From assembly GCA_009667805.1 (NCBI GenBank), contig CM019071.1:45147593-45211592 (forward strand): a DNA stretch of 64,000 nt. Reading direction: 5' to 3'. Of the stretch, positions 35,980-55,840 are shown piece by piece. The notes beneath the pieces were generated by a model, which was not told the origin of the DNA, searched no databases, and saw only the letters and a program-made list of their open reading frames with translations. Every line of letters begins with the position of its first letter. Position 1 is the first letter of the stretch. The position numbers and the translations under genes are program-made. Source of the stretch: Leptobrachium leishanense (lineage: Eukaryota; Chordata; Amphibia; Anura; Megophryidae).

Positions 35980-37770
35980 CCCTTTCACATCCAAAAAACC
36001 CACAAAATTGTGAATTTTTACATATGAAAAACAGGAATTGGCACGCAAACCCCCTTTCTCACAACATTTTAATTAATATTTGATATAAACCTGGGGAGAA
36101 ACAAAATTCTTTGTGAGACGACACTCCTGTCCCCCTGTATTGCTGTATGAAGCTAAGAGAGTGCAGCCCCCACCCTCACTGTAACAAACTTAGCTGCATC
36201 ATTCCAGCAGCCAGGGATTTGTCAGAATACAGGGGGAGCTGTGGGGTCACTCAGTGCTGTAAAGGGATAAGATTCAGGGGGTTATAATGAGTGTAAATCC
36301 CTGTACAGTACAGATACAAGGTGTTGCTGTAATTGCCATACACAGGCATTATGCAGCACATACAGATACAAGGTGTTGCTGTAATTGCCACACACAGGCA
36401 TTATGCGGCACATACTGATACAAGGTGTTGCTGTAATTGCCACACACAGGCATTATGCGGCACATACAGATACAAGGTGTTGCTGTAATTGCCATACACA
36501 GGCATTATGCGGCACATACAGATACAAGGTGTTGCTGTAATTGCCATACACAGGCATTATGAAGCACATACAGATACAAGGTGTTGCTGTAATTGCCATA
36601 CACAGGCATTATGCAGCAAATACAGATACAAGGTGTTGCTGTAATTGTCATACACAGGCATTATGCAGCACATACAGATACAAGGTGTTGCTGTAATTGC
36701 CACACACAGGCATTATGCAGCACATACAGATACAAGGTGTTGCTGTAATTGTCATACACAGGCATTATGCAGCACATACAGATACAAGGTGTTGCTGTAA
36801 TTGCCACACACAGGCATTATGCGGCACATACAGATACAAGGTGTTGCTGTAATTGCCACACACAGGCATTATGCAGCAAATACAGATACAAGGTGTTGCT
36901 GTAATTGCCATACACAGGCATTATGCAGCACATACAGATACAAGGTGTTGCTGTAATTGCCACACACAGGCATTATGCAGCACATACAGATACAAGGTGT
37001 TGCTGTAATTGCCATACACAGGCATTATGCAGCACATACAGATACAAGGTGTTGCTGTAATTGCCATACACAGACATTATGCGGCACATACAGATACAAG
37101 GTGTTGCTGTAATTGCCATACACAGGCATTATGCGGCACATACAGATACAAGGTGTTGCTGTAATTGCCATACACAGGCATTATGCAGCAAATACAGATA
37201 CAAGGTGTTGCTGTAATTGCCACACACTGGCATTATGCAGCACATACAGATACAAGGTGTTACTGTAATTGCCACACAGGCATTATGCAGCACATACAGA
37301 TACAAGGTGTTGCTGTAATTGCCATACACAGGCATTATGCGGCACAAACAGATACAAGGTGTTGCTGTAATTGCCATACACAGGCATTATGCGGCACATA
37401 CAGATACAATGTGTTGCTGTAATTGCCATACACAGGCATTATGCAGCACATACAGATACAAGGTGTTGCTGTAACTGCCATACACAGGCATTATGCAGCA
37501 CATACAGATACAAGATGTCACTGTAATTGCCATACACAGGCATTATGCAGCACATACAGATATTGCATTGCTAATAATCTCATTCTGATCACTACAAATC
37601 CCCATAAGCAGGAGATCTCACCATTTTATTATCTGTCTGCAGCACATTTACTGACACAAAGGCCATTTCTGCCTGTATGCTGATAACGCAGACCCCTTGT
37701 GACACGGCGTCCCTTATCTGACACAATCTAGAGTTAACAACCTTTCATCCCAGCGATATTTCTGAAAGGG
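35980..37770. mobile_element. TTAA-flanked element carrying a 52-bp minisatellite
   Basis: TTAA at 35976-35979 and 37771-37774 with short inverted ends CCCTTTCACAT and (reverse) CCCTTTCAGAA. The end CCCTTTC resembles the other TTAA elements here. Most of the interior is the minisatellite. Confidence 0.6.
36309..37565. repeat. minisatellite, 52-bp unit, about 24 copies
   Basis: The unit is TACAGATACAAGGTGTTGCT, then GTAATTGCCATACACAGGCA, then TTATGCAGCACA, with few substitutions (GCAGC/GCGGC, CATAC/CACAC). High homogeneity suggests recent expansion. Apparent ORFs (HYAAHTDTRC repeats) are artefacts. Confidence 0.95.
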
Positions 37771-37780
37771 TTAAGGGGCC

Positions 37781-37990
37781 GGCTGGGTGGAGTAGAGGTA
37801 ACATCACTACCCTGCATGGAGAGAGCCTGTGGAGCCATGGGCTCGATCCCAGCAAGCAACCTCTCCAGCAAGTGCCCCTGAGCAAGACACCCAACAGTAC
37901 ATACCTGCCACCCAGGACATACCTGAAAATGAGAGAAATCTCAATGTATCCTTCCTGGTAAAATCCTTTCTCAAAAAAAAAAAAAATACA
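37781..37990 (+). repeat. tRNA-derived SINE with A-rich end
   Basis: GGCTGGGTGGAGTAGAGGTA gives the A box (TGGAGTAGAGG) and GGGCTCGATCCCAG is B-box-like. The tail ATGAGAGAAATCTCAATGTA, then TCCTTCCTGGTAAAATCC, ends in an A-run at 37973-37985. The same tail occurs at 42290-42356 and, reversed, at 5140-5215. Confidence 0.75.
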
Positions 37991-38405
37991 TGGAGAATTA
38001 ACAATGAGTAAATTTACATTATTTAACATTTTAATCATCTCGGTACAAATTCTGTGTAAATTTTCTGTTTTACTCTATATTAAATTGTTAACTTTGTATC
38101 TTGTGTTTCAAATAAATAATATGATAAATAAAATCGATAAATCTCTTGGTAGTGAAGGGGTTAATTACGCATCCCATATTTCAAATTACTGTTATTCTAT
38201 TTTCTTCCATCAAAAATAGTGTCTGGTAGTGAATGGGGTTAATAGATGTACACAATTTTTTTTTACAAAAAATGTGTGGGAGTAAATACATATATGGTGG
38301 ATCTCAGCATTGATTGGCTGAATTAGTTGCCGTCATCGAGGAATGCTAAGAAAACAAGAAAATGCCCCTAATTAGCAGACTGAGTACATCAGAGTATGGA
38401 TTACT
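37991..38405. other. AT-rich, nothing recognised
   Basis: No coding, repeat boundary or RNA gene was found. Confidence 0.3.
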
Positions 38406-38406
38406 G

Positions 38407-39062
38407 GCTGGATGGGGTAGAGGTCATATCGCTGCTCTATAACCATGGAGATACAGGTTGGAATCCCGGCCAGAGCACCTCTCCAGTAAGTGTCCGTACT
38501 TGCCTACCACACAATGGGCAGTATTGCAGGGCTGGTGCTTGCTTGATCAGAGCTGTTGTAGACTTACCAGAGCCATTATAGTCAATGGAGTTGTGAGGTT
38601 TGCAGCGGCTCTGGTTGGGTTGGCACCAGCTTTGTAATGCTGCCCATTATCGGCTGTGGAGTCCAGTAGTAACGTCGCTGCCCTTTGACTGTAGAGAAGA
38701 AAGTCAAACCCCGTTCAGCACATCCCTCCAATACAACTGTGGAGGAGCAAGACTCGACTTTTACCAGAAGTGGGTTCAACCCAACCACCAGGTCGCTGCT
38801 CTACGATCATGGAAAGACGACTCGATCGCACTCAGAAGACGCCACCAGCGAGTGTCCTTAGACAAGACACCGAACGATATGGAAGCACCAACCTCACAAA
38901 ATACTTGTACATTTCATAGATTGTAAGTTCTCGGGATCAGGGACCCCCTGAATCAGGTCGTATCATCCATGTGTGGTATTACAATGTATCATAGTCTAAT
39001 GTATCAACTCCATGTACAATGATCTTGCAAAGCGCTGCAGAATTTGTGTCAATTTATAATTA
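38407..39062 (+). repeat. composite tRNA-SINE with L2-like tail
   Basis: A first tRNA-like head (GGCTGGATGGGGTAGAGGTC), a second head (GGCTGTGGAGTCCAGTAGTA) at about 38653, a CTGTGGAGGAGCAAG unit, and a tail with ATTGTAAGTTCTCGGGATCA and AAAGCGCTGCAGAATTTGTG. It carries an internal insertion (about 38520-38640). Shares order with 44444-44990. Confidence 0.75.
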
Positions 39063-40090
39063 TACATACTACAGGGCAGCGGGTTTCATGTGAAAATGCC
39101 CGGCAGCCATATCCTGCCTCTATTAGGTCATTGTGTCATAATATGTTGCGTTCTCACAAACCACAGGAAGGTTCTCCAGGGTCACCTGTTGCTGCATTCA
39201 TATCACACACAGCGACAGTGGAGATAATTTATGATTACCGCCCACTGAATAGATAAGGAACACGGCAGGAAATTCAGAGTGAATGTTTAACTTGTCGCGG
39301 TCAGGCCATGGTTTGAAGGTTTATTGTAGCGACTGAAAAGTATCCACAATCTGTGCATTTGTGTATCCCTTTCTTCATGGAAACACTAGCTGTATGCTGG
39401 GATTTCACTCTCAGGCCCCTCCATCGTTGGTCACCACCATTTCTTCCTGAATATGCAATAAAATGCCAATTAAAAAACCAAAAAAAAACAGCAGTAGATG
39501 ATCTGCATGGACTTCATAAATTGCACCAATTCCCATTTCTTCAGGGCCAAGTTGTTAATTTTTTCCCTGTCCATTGTATGGTTTGAGTTCAGTCTCACTC
39601 AATTTGGTGTATTACACGTTTAGGGCTGACCACCCTATTGGGCTTGCACCACCAGTTCCTGGTCACATGGTTTTTAGGTTCTCCATGGCTGCCCCTATTT
39701 ACAGAGAGCCCCAGGAGACAGTCGGTTGCAGTAAGTGGGTGACTCTCATAAAGGAAGGCTATAGATTGTTTTGGATATGGATCTGCTCGGATGGAGTACA
39801 TTGACATAGTGGTGGGTTTGAACATTGTGTCATCACAATGTGTGACTAAATATCCATCTTTATTAATGTACCATCAGCTGGGGGGTGTTTTTAAAATCTC
39901 TTATGCTATATTTAGCTGGAATGCACTGTGTGTCGTATAGTCTGTCCATGCCTGAGTCATAGTCTGCAAGATGCCATCCTCATTGACGCTGAGCCAAGGA
40001 ATCCGCCTGTCCTGCTTGGTGAGGAACACTATAATGATGCTGCCATATACTGTATAGCTAGTGTAACGCAAAGGATGCACGTTCCGATGT
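39063..40090. other. no feature recognised over about 1 kb
   Basis: No protein similarity, tandem repeat or transposon end was recognised on either strand. Confidence 0.3.
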
Positions 40091-40098
40091 ATCATCAC

Positions 40099-40632
40099 TA
40101 AGGATGGGCTGCCGGTTCGAATCGGTTCGATGTTCGATTCGAAAATTTGCAAACTTCGAACTTTGAGACGTTCGCTGAAAGTTCGAAAAAAAATAAAAAA
40201 AAATGCTTTAAAGATCCTAAAAAATATATAGATTAAGAGACTTTTTACTGAAAAATATTATAATAAACGATTCATTAGATATTGAGGTAAAACGGGAATA
40301 TTTTTAACATTGAAGCCATGGGATTCATAAACTTTTCCCACTCCTTGTTGCTCAAACATTTCCCACTCATTGTTGGTCAAACATTTCCCATGGCTTCAAA
40401 TCGCATTTAAACATGCGCAAACGCAGTAAAAATTAGCTCAGCACACAGCTGTGAAATGGCTCAGCGCTCAGAAGTGAAAGGGTTAAAAAAAAATTCTTCA
40501 TTGTTTCATGTCCCCCAGGGCAGTACCCAGACCCCCATACACCTTTTATGGCAAATATCTTGCATATATGCCCTCTGGAGGGGACCTTAATTTTCAAACA
40601 TCAAACCGATTTGAACCAGCAGCCAATCCCTA
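40099..40632. mobile_element. hAT-type MITE (534 bp)
   Basis: TAAGGATGGGCTGCCGGTTC at the left and the complement of TTAGGGATTGGCTGCTGGTT-type sequence at the right, with a perfect 8-bp duplication ATCATCAC (40091-40098, 40633-40640). Ends resemble TAGGGATGAG of the 59-kb hAT element. The inside includes a piece of the TAACATTGAAGCC MITE. Confidence 0.85.
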
Positions 40633-40689
40633 ATCATCACATCCACCATGTTTTGGCTCACCAGAATGCCGACCAATAGGTGCCATACC

Positions 40690-42600
40690 AACAGGGTTAT
40701 TCAAAGATGGTCGAACTGGCCTCGAAATTGCATCGAACAGTGAACTTCCCCGTATGGTGACATTTCGTGGCCATTCGTTTATTCAAAACCTGCAAAATAC
40801 TGACAAATTGCCAGCAAATGCCTGCGGCAGTGAAATACGGTGCCAGTTCGGTGGCAGTGAAATCCCCCATAGAGAAGCAATGGTTAATCTATTCACATTG
40901 AACAGCAGAGAAATGTCAGTGAAATGCCCTGATGTTCAGTGGTTTCATTCGACAGGTTTAATCAGGCGAATCCCATAGGTTTCAATGTATAAAATATTCC
41001 TGTTTTTATCCAATATCTAATAAACTGTTTATTATTTTAACCACTTCAATGCGGTGGACGCGCTCAGCGCGTCCAACCGCATTGCTACTTGGATGCGGAG
41101 GATGCGCTGAGCGCGTCCTCCCTTTGCAGCCCGCTATCAGCAGGTATTCCGGCTGATCGCTCAGCCCCCCGGTGTGGGCTGACATCATCACCTTCGGACC
41201 TCTCCCCCTCCCCATCCGTGCATGCCAGCGGTTAAAGGCAGGCACCGCCTGGAAGGGCACAGCCTGCCCTTCCAAGCGGCGGCTGTCTTTAACCCCTAGG
41301 GGGCTGGATCGCGATATGGCGCCAACATGCGCCGTATCGCGGTCCCCTCCCGGAGCTGGCCGACATCTTGGATGTTGGCCAAGCTTCCGGGATATCCCCC
41401 TAATGACTGGCGTCATCGCGCAGAGCACGATGGCGCCAGTTTTCAAATTAACCCCTTGCTGCCACCTATAGTGGAGATAGGGGGTTCCAATGAACCCCCT
41501 ATCTCCCGATCCGTGACAGCTAGGGGTTAATGTTTACTATCATTGGAGCGGCCAGAGCGTGGCCGTTCCAATGATACCAAACATGACCATGTAAACTGTA
41601 AAAAAAAAAAAAATTATAATAAAAAAATAAATTAAATGTTTTTTTTTTTTTTTTTAGATTTATTAGTGCAACAATATTGTTCCCATTTCAATTATAATGT
41701 GAACAATGATGCTGCACTAACGATTTTTTCTATGGGGGGCGTTTGCTAAAAAACACGTAATTTCCCCCCAAAAAAAGTAACGATTCCTCATTTCTAATTT
41801 TTTTAACAAGCGCACCCCATAGAAAATATAACCGCAAACGATCGCATTTTAAAGTGTGAAAAAAACCACTTTACACATTGTAAATTATTGAAAATTCAAA
41901 TTTTATTGCATATTTTGTTATAATATACAGACATGACATAACGTATACATATAATAATGACATATTATGAATCTGCACAGTCTGCCGGAAAGAACGATAT
42001 ATAATATGTCTGGGTCATATAATAAAATAAGCCTTCAAAACACGTTTAAACAAGATGAGCGAAACCGGTAAAAATGACCTCAGCACAGAGGTGGGAAAAG
42101 GCTCAGCAGCGAAAGGGTTAATCTGCATCAAAAAGTCTCTTTTATTTTTTATTTTTAGGATTTTTTAGGCATTTGAGATTTTTTCGGCAACTTTTTTTCC
42201 AGATTTTTAAATAAATAGCGGTTATTCGTTTTTCTGTAACAGAGCTTTTTATTATTATTCCTAGGACCTTATATGTTACCCAGGACATACTTTAAAATGA
42301 GAGAAATCTCAATGTGTCCTTCCTGGTAAAATACTTTATAAATAAATAAATAAATATGTTAATTACAGACATTTTTATGCAGTAGTTTCTTTGCAAACGC
42401 CTTTTAAAAGGTGCATGTTTTTTTCTTTTTTACCCCATTCGGCGGGTAGCCGGCTTCTGCCGGTGGCTTTCTGTGTTTTTTTGGGTTGATTCAATGATTT
42501 TTCTGTGGGTTTTTCGGATCGATTCGGTGGTTTTGCGGTGGTTTTCCGATTCAAATTGGATTTTTTCAGATCGATTTGGTGGTATTGCGGTGTATTTAGG
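40690..42600. repeat. copy c of the dispersed MITE family, split by a TTAA element
   Basis: CCCATAGGTTTCAATGTATA at about 40970. The family block resumes at 42122 (CTGCATCAAAAAGTCTCTTT) after the TTAA element. A SINE tail fragment interrupts at 42290-42356. Confidence 0.6.
41041..42117. mobile_element. TTAA-flanked DNA element (1077 bp), copy 2
   Basis: TTAA at 41037-41040 and 42118-42121; ends CCACTTCAATGCGG and (reverse) CCCTTTCGCTGCTG. Collinear with 8808-10032: GGACGCGCTCAGCGCGTCC palindrome, TGGCGTCATCG block, AACATTACCAATGG-type segment and A-runs. Non-coding. Confidence 0.85.
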
Positions 42601-43026
42601 CTAGGGTCAGACGAACGCAGCTTTAACGTGCGTTTAGCCGCACAAAATCACGGCCGTGCTAGCAGCAAATGACGTCCAATGCCGGGGAACACACGAAGTA
42701 CGGCCGCACGAAAGTTCGTCCGCGCAACGCAAGTGGCAAACGAACGCATTTTTTCGAGAACGTCAAACCGCTACTACTGACGTACAGAGTGCGCTGCGGC
42801 CGCATAGCGGCGTGTGTGTGTGATTGGGAGACATCAGACGCTGCTAATGTCCGGCCAACATAACGTCCAGACACAAAAAGTGTTTTATTGATGATCCGTA
42901 CAAAATCACGGACGAAAAAGCGCATCGTATGACCGCTACCGCGTATTCCGTGAAAAAATATGTCCGTTCGTTCGACCGCACTTTTCCACGGTCGACGCGA
43001 AAAATGCGTTCGTCTGACCCTAGCCT
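42599..43026. mobile_element. Harbinger-like MITE, intact (about 428 bp)
   Basis: GGCTAGGGTCAGACGAACGC and its complement GCGTTCGTCTGACCCTAGCC as ends, flanked by TTA. TWA target duplications are typical of PIF/Harbinger. It is CpG-rich relative to its surroundings. A reverse relative is split by the Gypsy element at 23.8/32.9 kb. Confidence 0.8.
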
Positions 43027-43700
43027 TACAGGCATCTTGAGAGAGCAGTGGCAGATGGAGAGGAGCATCTTACAATGGAGGGAGTTCCATTAATGGGGCC
43101 AACTGAGGAACATTCCTGAAGATGAGAAGGAGGGGTGCAGGTACAAGGAGATGATAATAATTGATAATTGGGCAAGGAAAGTGATCGGGATGGAATACAT
43201 CTTCCAATAAGGAGAAATGCAGAAACGTCCTTTTCAGAGACTAGGGAGAAGACAGACATGGTAAAGGAGGACGCCTGGTGTTAGGTTTTAGCTCTTCATG
43301 CTGGGGTTTTACTTTTCCATTACGTCCTTGAAGCAAACAGCTGCCGTGTACTCCTCTATAATCACAGCAGTGATATAAAAGTGGCACGACACCGGCAAAT
43401 AAAGGGTAAATCTTCCAATGTTGTTTGTCATTTTTATCAGATTAAACAGGTTGAGAAATTAGCAATTACTCTTACACTAATGTTTAACAAGAAACTTTAA
43501 TGACCACAGAATTGTCTGATAATCAGAGATTGCTGGAGCTTGAACCTTCCGGAAGGTGAACGTGACACATTGTCATAATAACCCAAACAGAAATAGCTTT
43601 ACAATCTGTTTTTGCCCTGGGTTGGTGACTCCCTGGATATAAATAGCCGACACACCCTGATAAAGTCACAGGTCTTTCAAATGAAAGCGAGAAATAACAA
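43027..43700. other. no gene recognised
   Basis: Unique-looking sequence between a MITE and a minisatellite. No coding support. Confidence 0.3.
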
Positions 43701-43704
43701 CAAT

Positions 43705-44405
43705 GTAACCGTCAGATTTTCTCCATCCATACGGTGACCGTTCATTAACAATCCAGAGAAATAACAACAACAATGTATCCGTCAGACTTTCTCTATCCAT
43801 ACGGTGACTGGTCAATAAAAATCCAGAGAATACATAACAATGTATCCGTCAGACTTTCTCTATCCATACGGCGACCGTTCAATAACAATCCAGAGAAATA
43901 ACAATGTAACCGCCAGACTTTCTCTATCCATACAGCGATCGTTCAATAACAATCCAGAGAAATAACAACAACAATGTATCCGTCAGACTTTCTCTATCCA
44001 TACGGTGACTGGTCAATAAAAATCCAGAGAAATAACAATGTAGCCGTCAGACTTTGTCTATCATAGGGCGACCGTTCAATAACAATCCAGAGAAATAACA
44101 ATGTAGCCGTCAGACTTTGTCTATCATAGGGCGACCGTTCAATAACAATCCAGAGAAATAACAATGTAGCCGTCATACTTTCTTCATCCATACGGCGACC
44201 GTTCAATAATCCAGAGAAAGAACAATGTATCCGTCAGACTTTCTCCATCCATACGGTGACCGTTCAATAACAATCCAGAGAAATAACAATGTAGCCGTCA
44301 TACTTTCTTCATCCATGCAGCGATCGTTCAATAATCCAGAGAAAGAACAATGTAGCCGTCAGACTTTCTCCATCCATAGGGCGACCGTTCAATAAAAATC
44401 CCAAG
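43705..44405. repeat. minisatellite, unit about 60-67 bp, about 11 copies
   Basis: The unit holds CCGTCAGACTTTCTCTATCC, then ATACGGTGACCGTTCAATAA, then CAATCCAGAGAAATAACAAT. Units differ by small indels and substitutions. Confidence 0.93.
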
Positions 44406-44443
44406 AATAGTTCATTATTAGTAACAGTTCATGGAATTAATCT

Positions 44444-44990
44444 GGCTGGATGGAGTAGAGGTAACATCACTGCTCTATAACCGTGGAGTCACAGGTTCGA
44501 ATCACGGCCAGAGCACCTCTCCAGTAAGTGTCCTTGGGCAAGACACCCAACGGTAAATACTTGCCTACCACACAATATCATCTGTGGAGTCCAGTGGTAA
44601 CATCTCTACCCTTTGACTGTGGAGAAGCAAGTCAAGGTCCTGTTTGGCACATCCCTCCGGTACACCTGTGGAGAAGTCTTGAATTTACGAGAAGCAGGTT
44701 CAACCCACCACCAGGTCGCTGATCATCGCTAAAATCATGGAAAGACGACTCGATCCCACTCAGAAGACGCCACCAGCGAGTGTCCTTGGGCAAGGCACCT
44801 AATGATGTGGATGTGCCTCCCTCACAAAAAACTTGTACATCTCATAGATTGTAAATTCCCTTGGGAATAGGGACCCCCTGAGTCAGGTCATCATCCTTGT
44901 GTGGTATTCCAATGTATCAATACCTTGTACACTGAACTTGTAAAGCGCTGCAGAATATGTGGCGCTATATAAATAAAGGATAATAATAAA
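44444..44990 (+). repeat. composite tRNA-SINE, best-preserved copy
   Basis: A box TGGAGTAGAGG (44451-44461) and an exact-type B box GGTTCGAATC (44494-44503) in the first head. A second tRNA-like head begins near 44584 (GTGGAGTCCAGTGGTAAC). A third block near 44700 has CAGGTTCAACCC and CGACTCGATCCC. The tail reads GTAAAGCGCTGCAGAATATG, then TGGCGCTATATAAATAA, as in L2-tailed SINEs, and ends in (ATAATA)n. Confidence 0.82.
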
Positions 44991-44999
44991 AATTAATAA

Positions 45000-45275
45000 A
45001 CGGCAACCCCTTGATTGCACATGTCTGCATACCCCTGTCACAATGGGGACTCGCACTGTGCTCATTTACCAATCTGCCTGTAGGCAAATCAGAGACACCG
45101 ACCATCAATGGAATGGATTCTTATTGAATCCAGAATAAAGGCAGCTCCGGCTGAAGGATTTGTTGAACATTTGGGGATTACACCCCTTGGGAAGTCACGG
45201 GTCACAACGAGTCACCATAGACATTTGCTCTTTTCAGCGATTTGCATTGACAATTGGTAAAAGATTATAAAAGAG
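45000..45275. other. nothing recognised between two SINE copies
   Basis: No coding or structural signal. Confidence 0.3.
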
Positions 45276-45278
45276 TAG

Positions 45279-45738
45279 AGCTCCTCTCCAGTAAGTGTCC
45301 TTGGGCGAGACACCTAATGGTACATACTTGCCTACCACACAATATTGGCTGTGGAGTCCAGTGGTAACGTCTCTGCCCTTTGACTGTGGAGAAGAAAGTC
45401 AAATCCCATTCAGCACATCCCTCCAATACAACTGTCGAGAAGCAAGTGTCGACTTTACGGGAAGTGGATTCAACCCAACCACCAGGTCGCTGCTCTACAA
45501 TCATCGAAAGACAACCCGATCCCACTCAAAAGACACCACCAGCGAGTGTCCTGGGGCAAGACACCTCACGATACGGCTTCACCTACCTCACAAAAATACC
45601 TGCTCGTTTTCTTGGGAATAGGGTCCCCCTGAATCAGGTCATCATCCATGCGTAGAATTCTAATTTATCAACACCTTGTACACTGATCACTGCGGAATAT
45701 GTGGCACTATGTAAATAAAGCATAATAATAATAATAAA
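45279..45738 (+). repeat. composite tRNA-SINE, 5'-truncated
   Basis: Begins in the linker (CTCCTCTCCAGTAAGTGTCC), then the second head GGCTGTGGAGTCCAGTGGTA, CTGTCGAGAAGCAAGTGTCG and a tail GCGGAATATGTGGCACTATG ending in (ATA)n. Lacks the first head. Confidence 0.78.
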
Positions 45739-45744
45739 AAAGGG

Positions 45745-46640
45745 TATGGAGGTACCATGGAGGTCGGTCTCAACCAGCATCGAAATATGGAGAAACGGCT
45801 GTATCACAAAGACAGAACAAGCTCAAAACTGGTGAGGGTGAGACTTATCAGAGAAGTGGCCAAGAGGCCAACAACACTAAAGGGGCTCTAAGAATTTCCA
45901 GCTGGTGACAGTCACTCTTCGCATGTGACACCATCTCTCGTATTCTACACATGTCTGGGCATTGTGGGAGATGAGCTAGATAGAAACCCTTTCATACAAA
46001 ATGGAACATCCAAGTCCACCTAAATTATGTAAAAATGATTTATTCTGTCACCTCAAGTCAGGGGGAGAATTTTCCATGGTCTGACCAGACAAAAATTTGA
46101 CTTTTTAGCCTAAAACGTAAACAATATGTTTAGCGCAAAGTCAATAAAGCTCCTCTTCTAAGCAGCACCACAGCCACTTTGAAGCATGGTAGTGGTTACA
46201 TGATGCTTCACGTTGGATTCTCAGCTGTGTCAGAGGTTCTTGGTTTCCAAATATTAAATTATTTTGGCTCAAAAGCTGATGCCTCTGTCAGAAAGCTGAA
46301 GATAACCAGGACTTTCTCATTCCAACATGACAATGATCCAAAAAATAGCCAAGTAGACCACGCCCAGCTTCACAAAGCGAAAACCAAAGTCTTGGAATTC
46401 CACAGTCAAAGCCCAGATCTCGATCCTATGGAGGGCTTAGGCCGGTTGAATGACCTAAAGAGAGCCAACCCAGGAGACCTCTGACAGAACTGGAGCATTT
46501 TTTGATAAGAAGAGAGGGTATAAAATGCCAATGTCCAAACGTGCAAAGATAACAGAGACTTATTTTGATTTATAATGTTTAAACTTTATTTTTGTTATAG
46601 AGCTCAGGTTACACCCCTCAAAGGGTTTGATTGTTTGGAC
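45745..46640 (+). pseudogene. fossil Tc1/mariner element, plus strand
   Basis: 46179-46484 translates as MKHGSGYMMLHVGFSA, FSFQHDNDPKNSQ and SQSPDLDPMEGLGRL, degraded versions of the Tc1 blocks around the second D and the final E. The upstream 400 bases align loosely with Tc1 transposase N-terminal parts. Ends are not resolved. It is older than the 33.9-kb element. Confidence 0.7.
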
Positions 46641-46682
46641 TCGGTGATTAAGCATGATTTTAAATTTCTTTTTAGCCATTTG

Positions 46683-46990
46683 ACATTATTATTATTTTAT
46701 TTATTAAGCACCAACATATTTCGCAGCGCTGTACAGAGGTACAATGTGTAACGAGCAAGTCAATATTTCACTGAAAGATGCAGGAGGGGAATTTACAATC
46801 TAGATGGGTGGAGGGGTGAGAAACAGGAGGGGAGGACTGCAACAATGGGAATATGGAGAAATTAGAATGGTTAATGGGTTGGTTGGATGTTTATTACAGA
46901 GTTTGGTGGTAGGCTTCCATAAACAGAAGTGTCTGTAGGGAGCGTTTAAAGACGCAAGATTCGGGGAGCATCTGATAGTGTAAGTACACA
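46683..46990 (-). repeat. L2/SINE-like tail fragment, reverse
   Basis: TTTATTAAGCACCAACATAT then TTCGCAGCGCTGTACAGAGG is the complement of the GCGCTGCG-GAATATGTTGG type tail. Relatives lie at 33.48 and 16.65 kb. Confidence 0.55.
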
Positions 46991-47106
46991 AAAAAAACAA
47001 AGCCTATATCAGAGGACACCTTATAGAAACACGTTACCCCAAGGGCAGAAATAGAGAAAAAGCAGAAGAAAACTTCTCATGTAGACAGCAGGACAGGTGG
47101 ACACAT

Positions 47107-55546
<8,440 letters not shown>

Positions 55547-55629
55547 CTGCAGGAACAAAATGGCGAGAGTAAGGTCGACAAAACCAGTGCGCCTATTAGA
55601 AAACTCTAGAGAAACTCATGGGCCCATCA

Positions 55630-55737
55630 CGCCAGGTGGTGGAAGGAGCACTGCAAGCTTGAAAAAGGCTGGTCACACAGCTGAAACAATGCTGTTGAGT
55701 TCCAAATGAAAGTGGTCCTTCCACCACCTGGCGTGCC
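55630..55737. repeat. inverted repeat
   Basis: CGCCAGGTGGTGGAAGGA faces TCCTTCCACCACCTGGCG about 80 bp apart: perfect 18-bp arms. Confidence 0.85.
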
Positions 55738-55840
55738 GAGTCCCTGTGTTCTTCTAACTGTTCATGGGGTTGGGCACCCCCTGGCTCCCTGAGTACCCGG
55801 TGTTCATTGGATTATAGAGTGTGCAGTTCTCCTCTACTTT

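Noticed and set aside
36309..37565. Possible CRISPR-like array
   Set aside because: Units are contiguous 52-bp tandem copies with no variable spacers, and the context is a vertebrate genome. The same applies to the 50-bp array at 47.6 kb.
41006..41471. ORFs of about 100-146 codons within the TTAA element, and the similar ones at 8773-9233
   Set aside because: Open because of GC-rich palindromes; frames are not conserved between the two copies.
44444..44520. Genuine tRNA gene
   Set aside because: A and B boxes are present, but no tRNA cloverleaf with acceptor pairing is evident, and the same sequence is dispersed with a common tail, so it is a SINE head.
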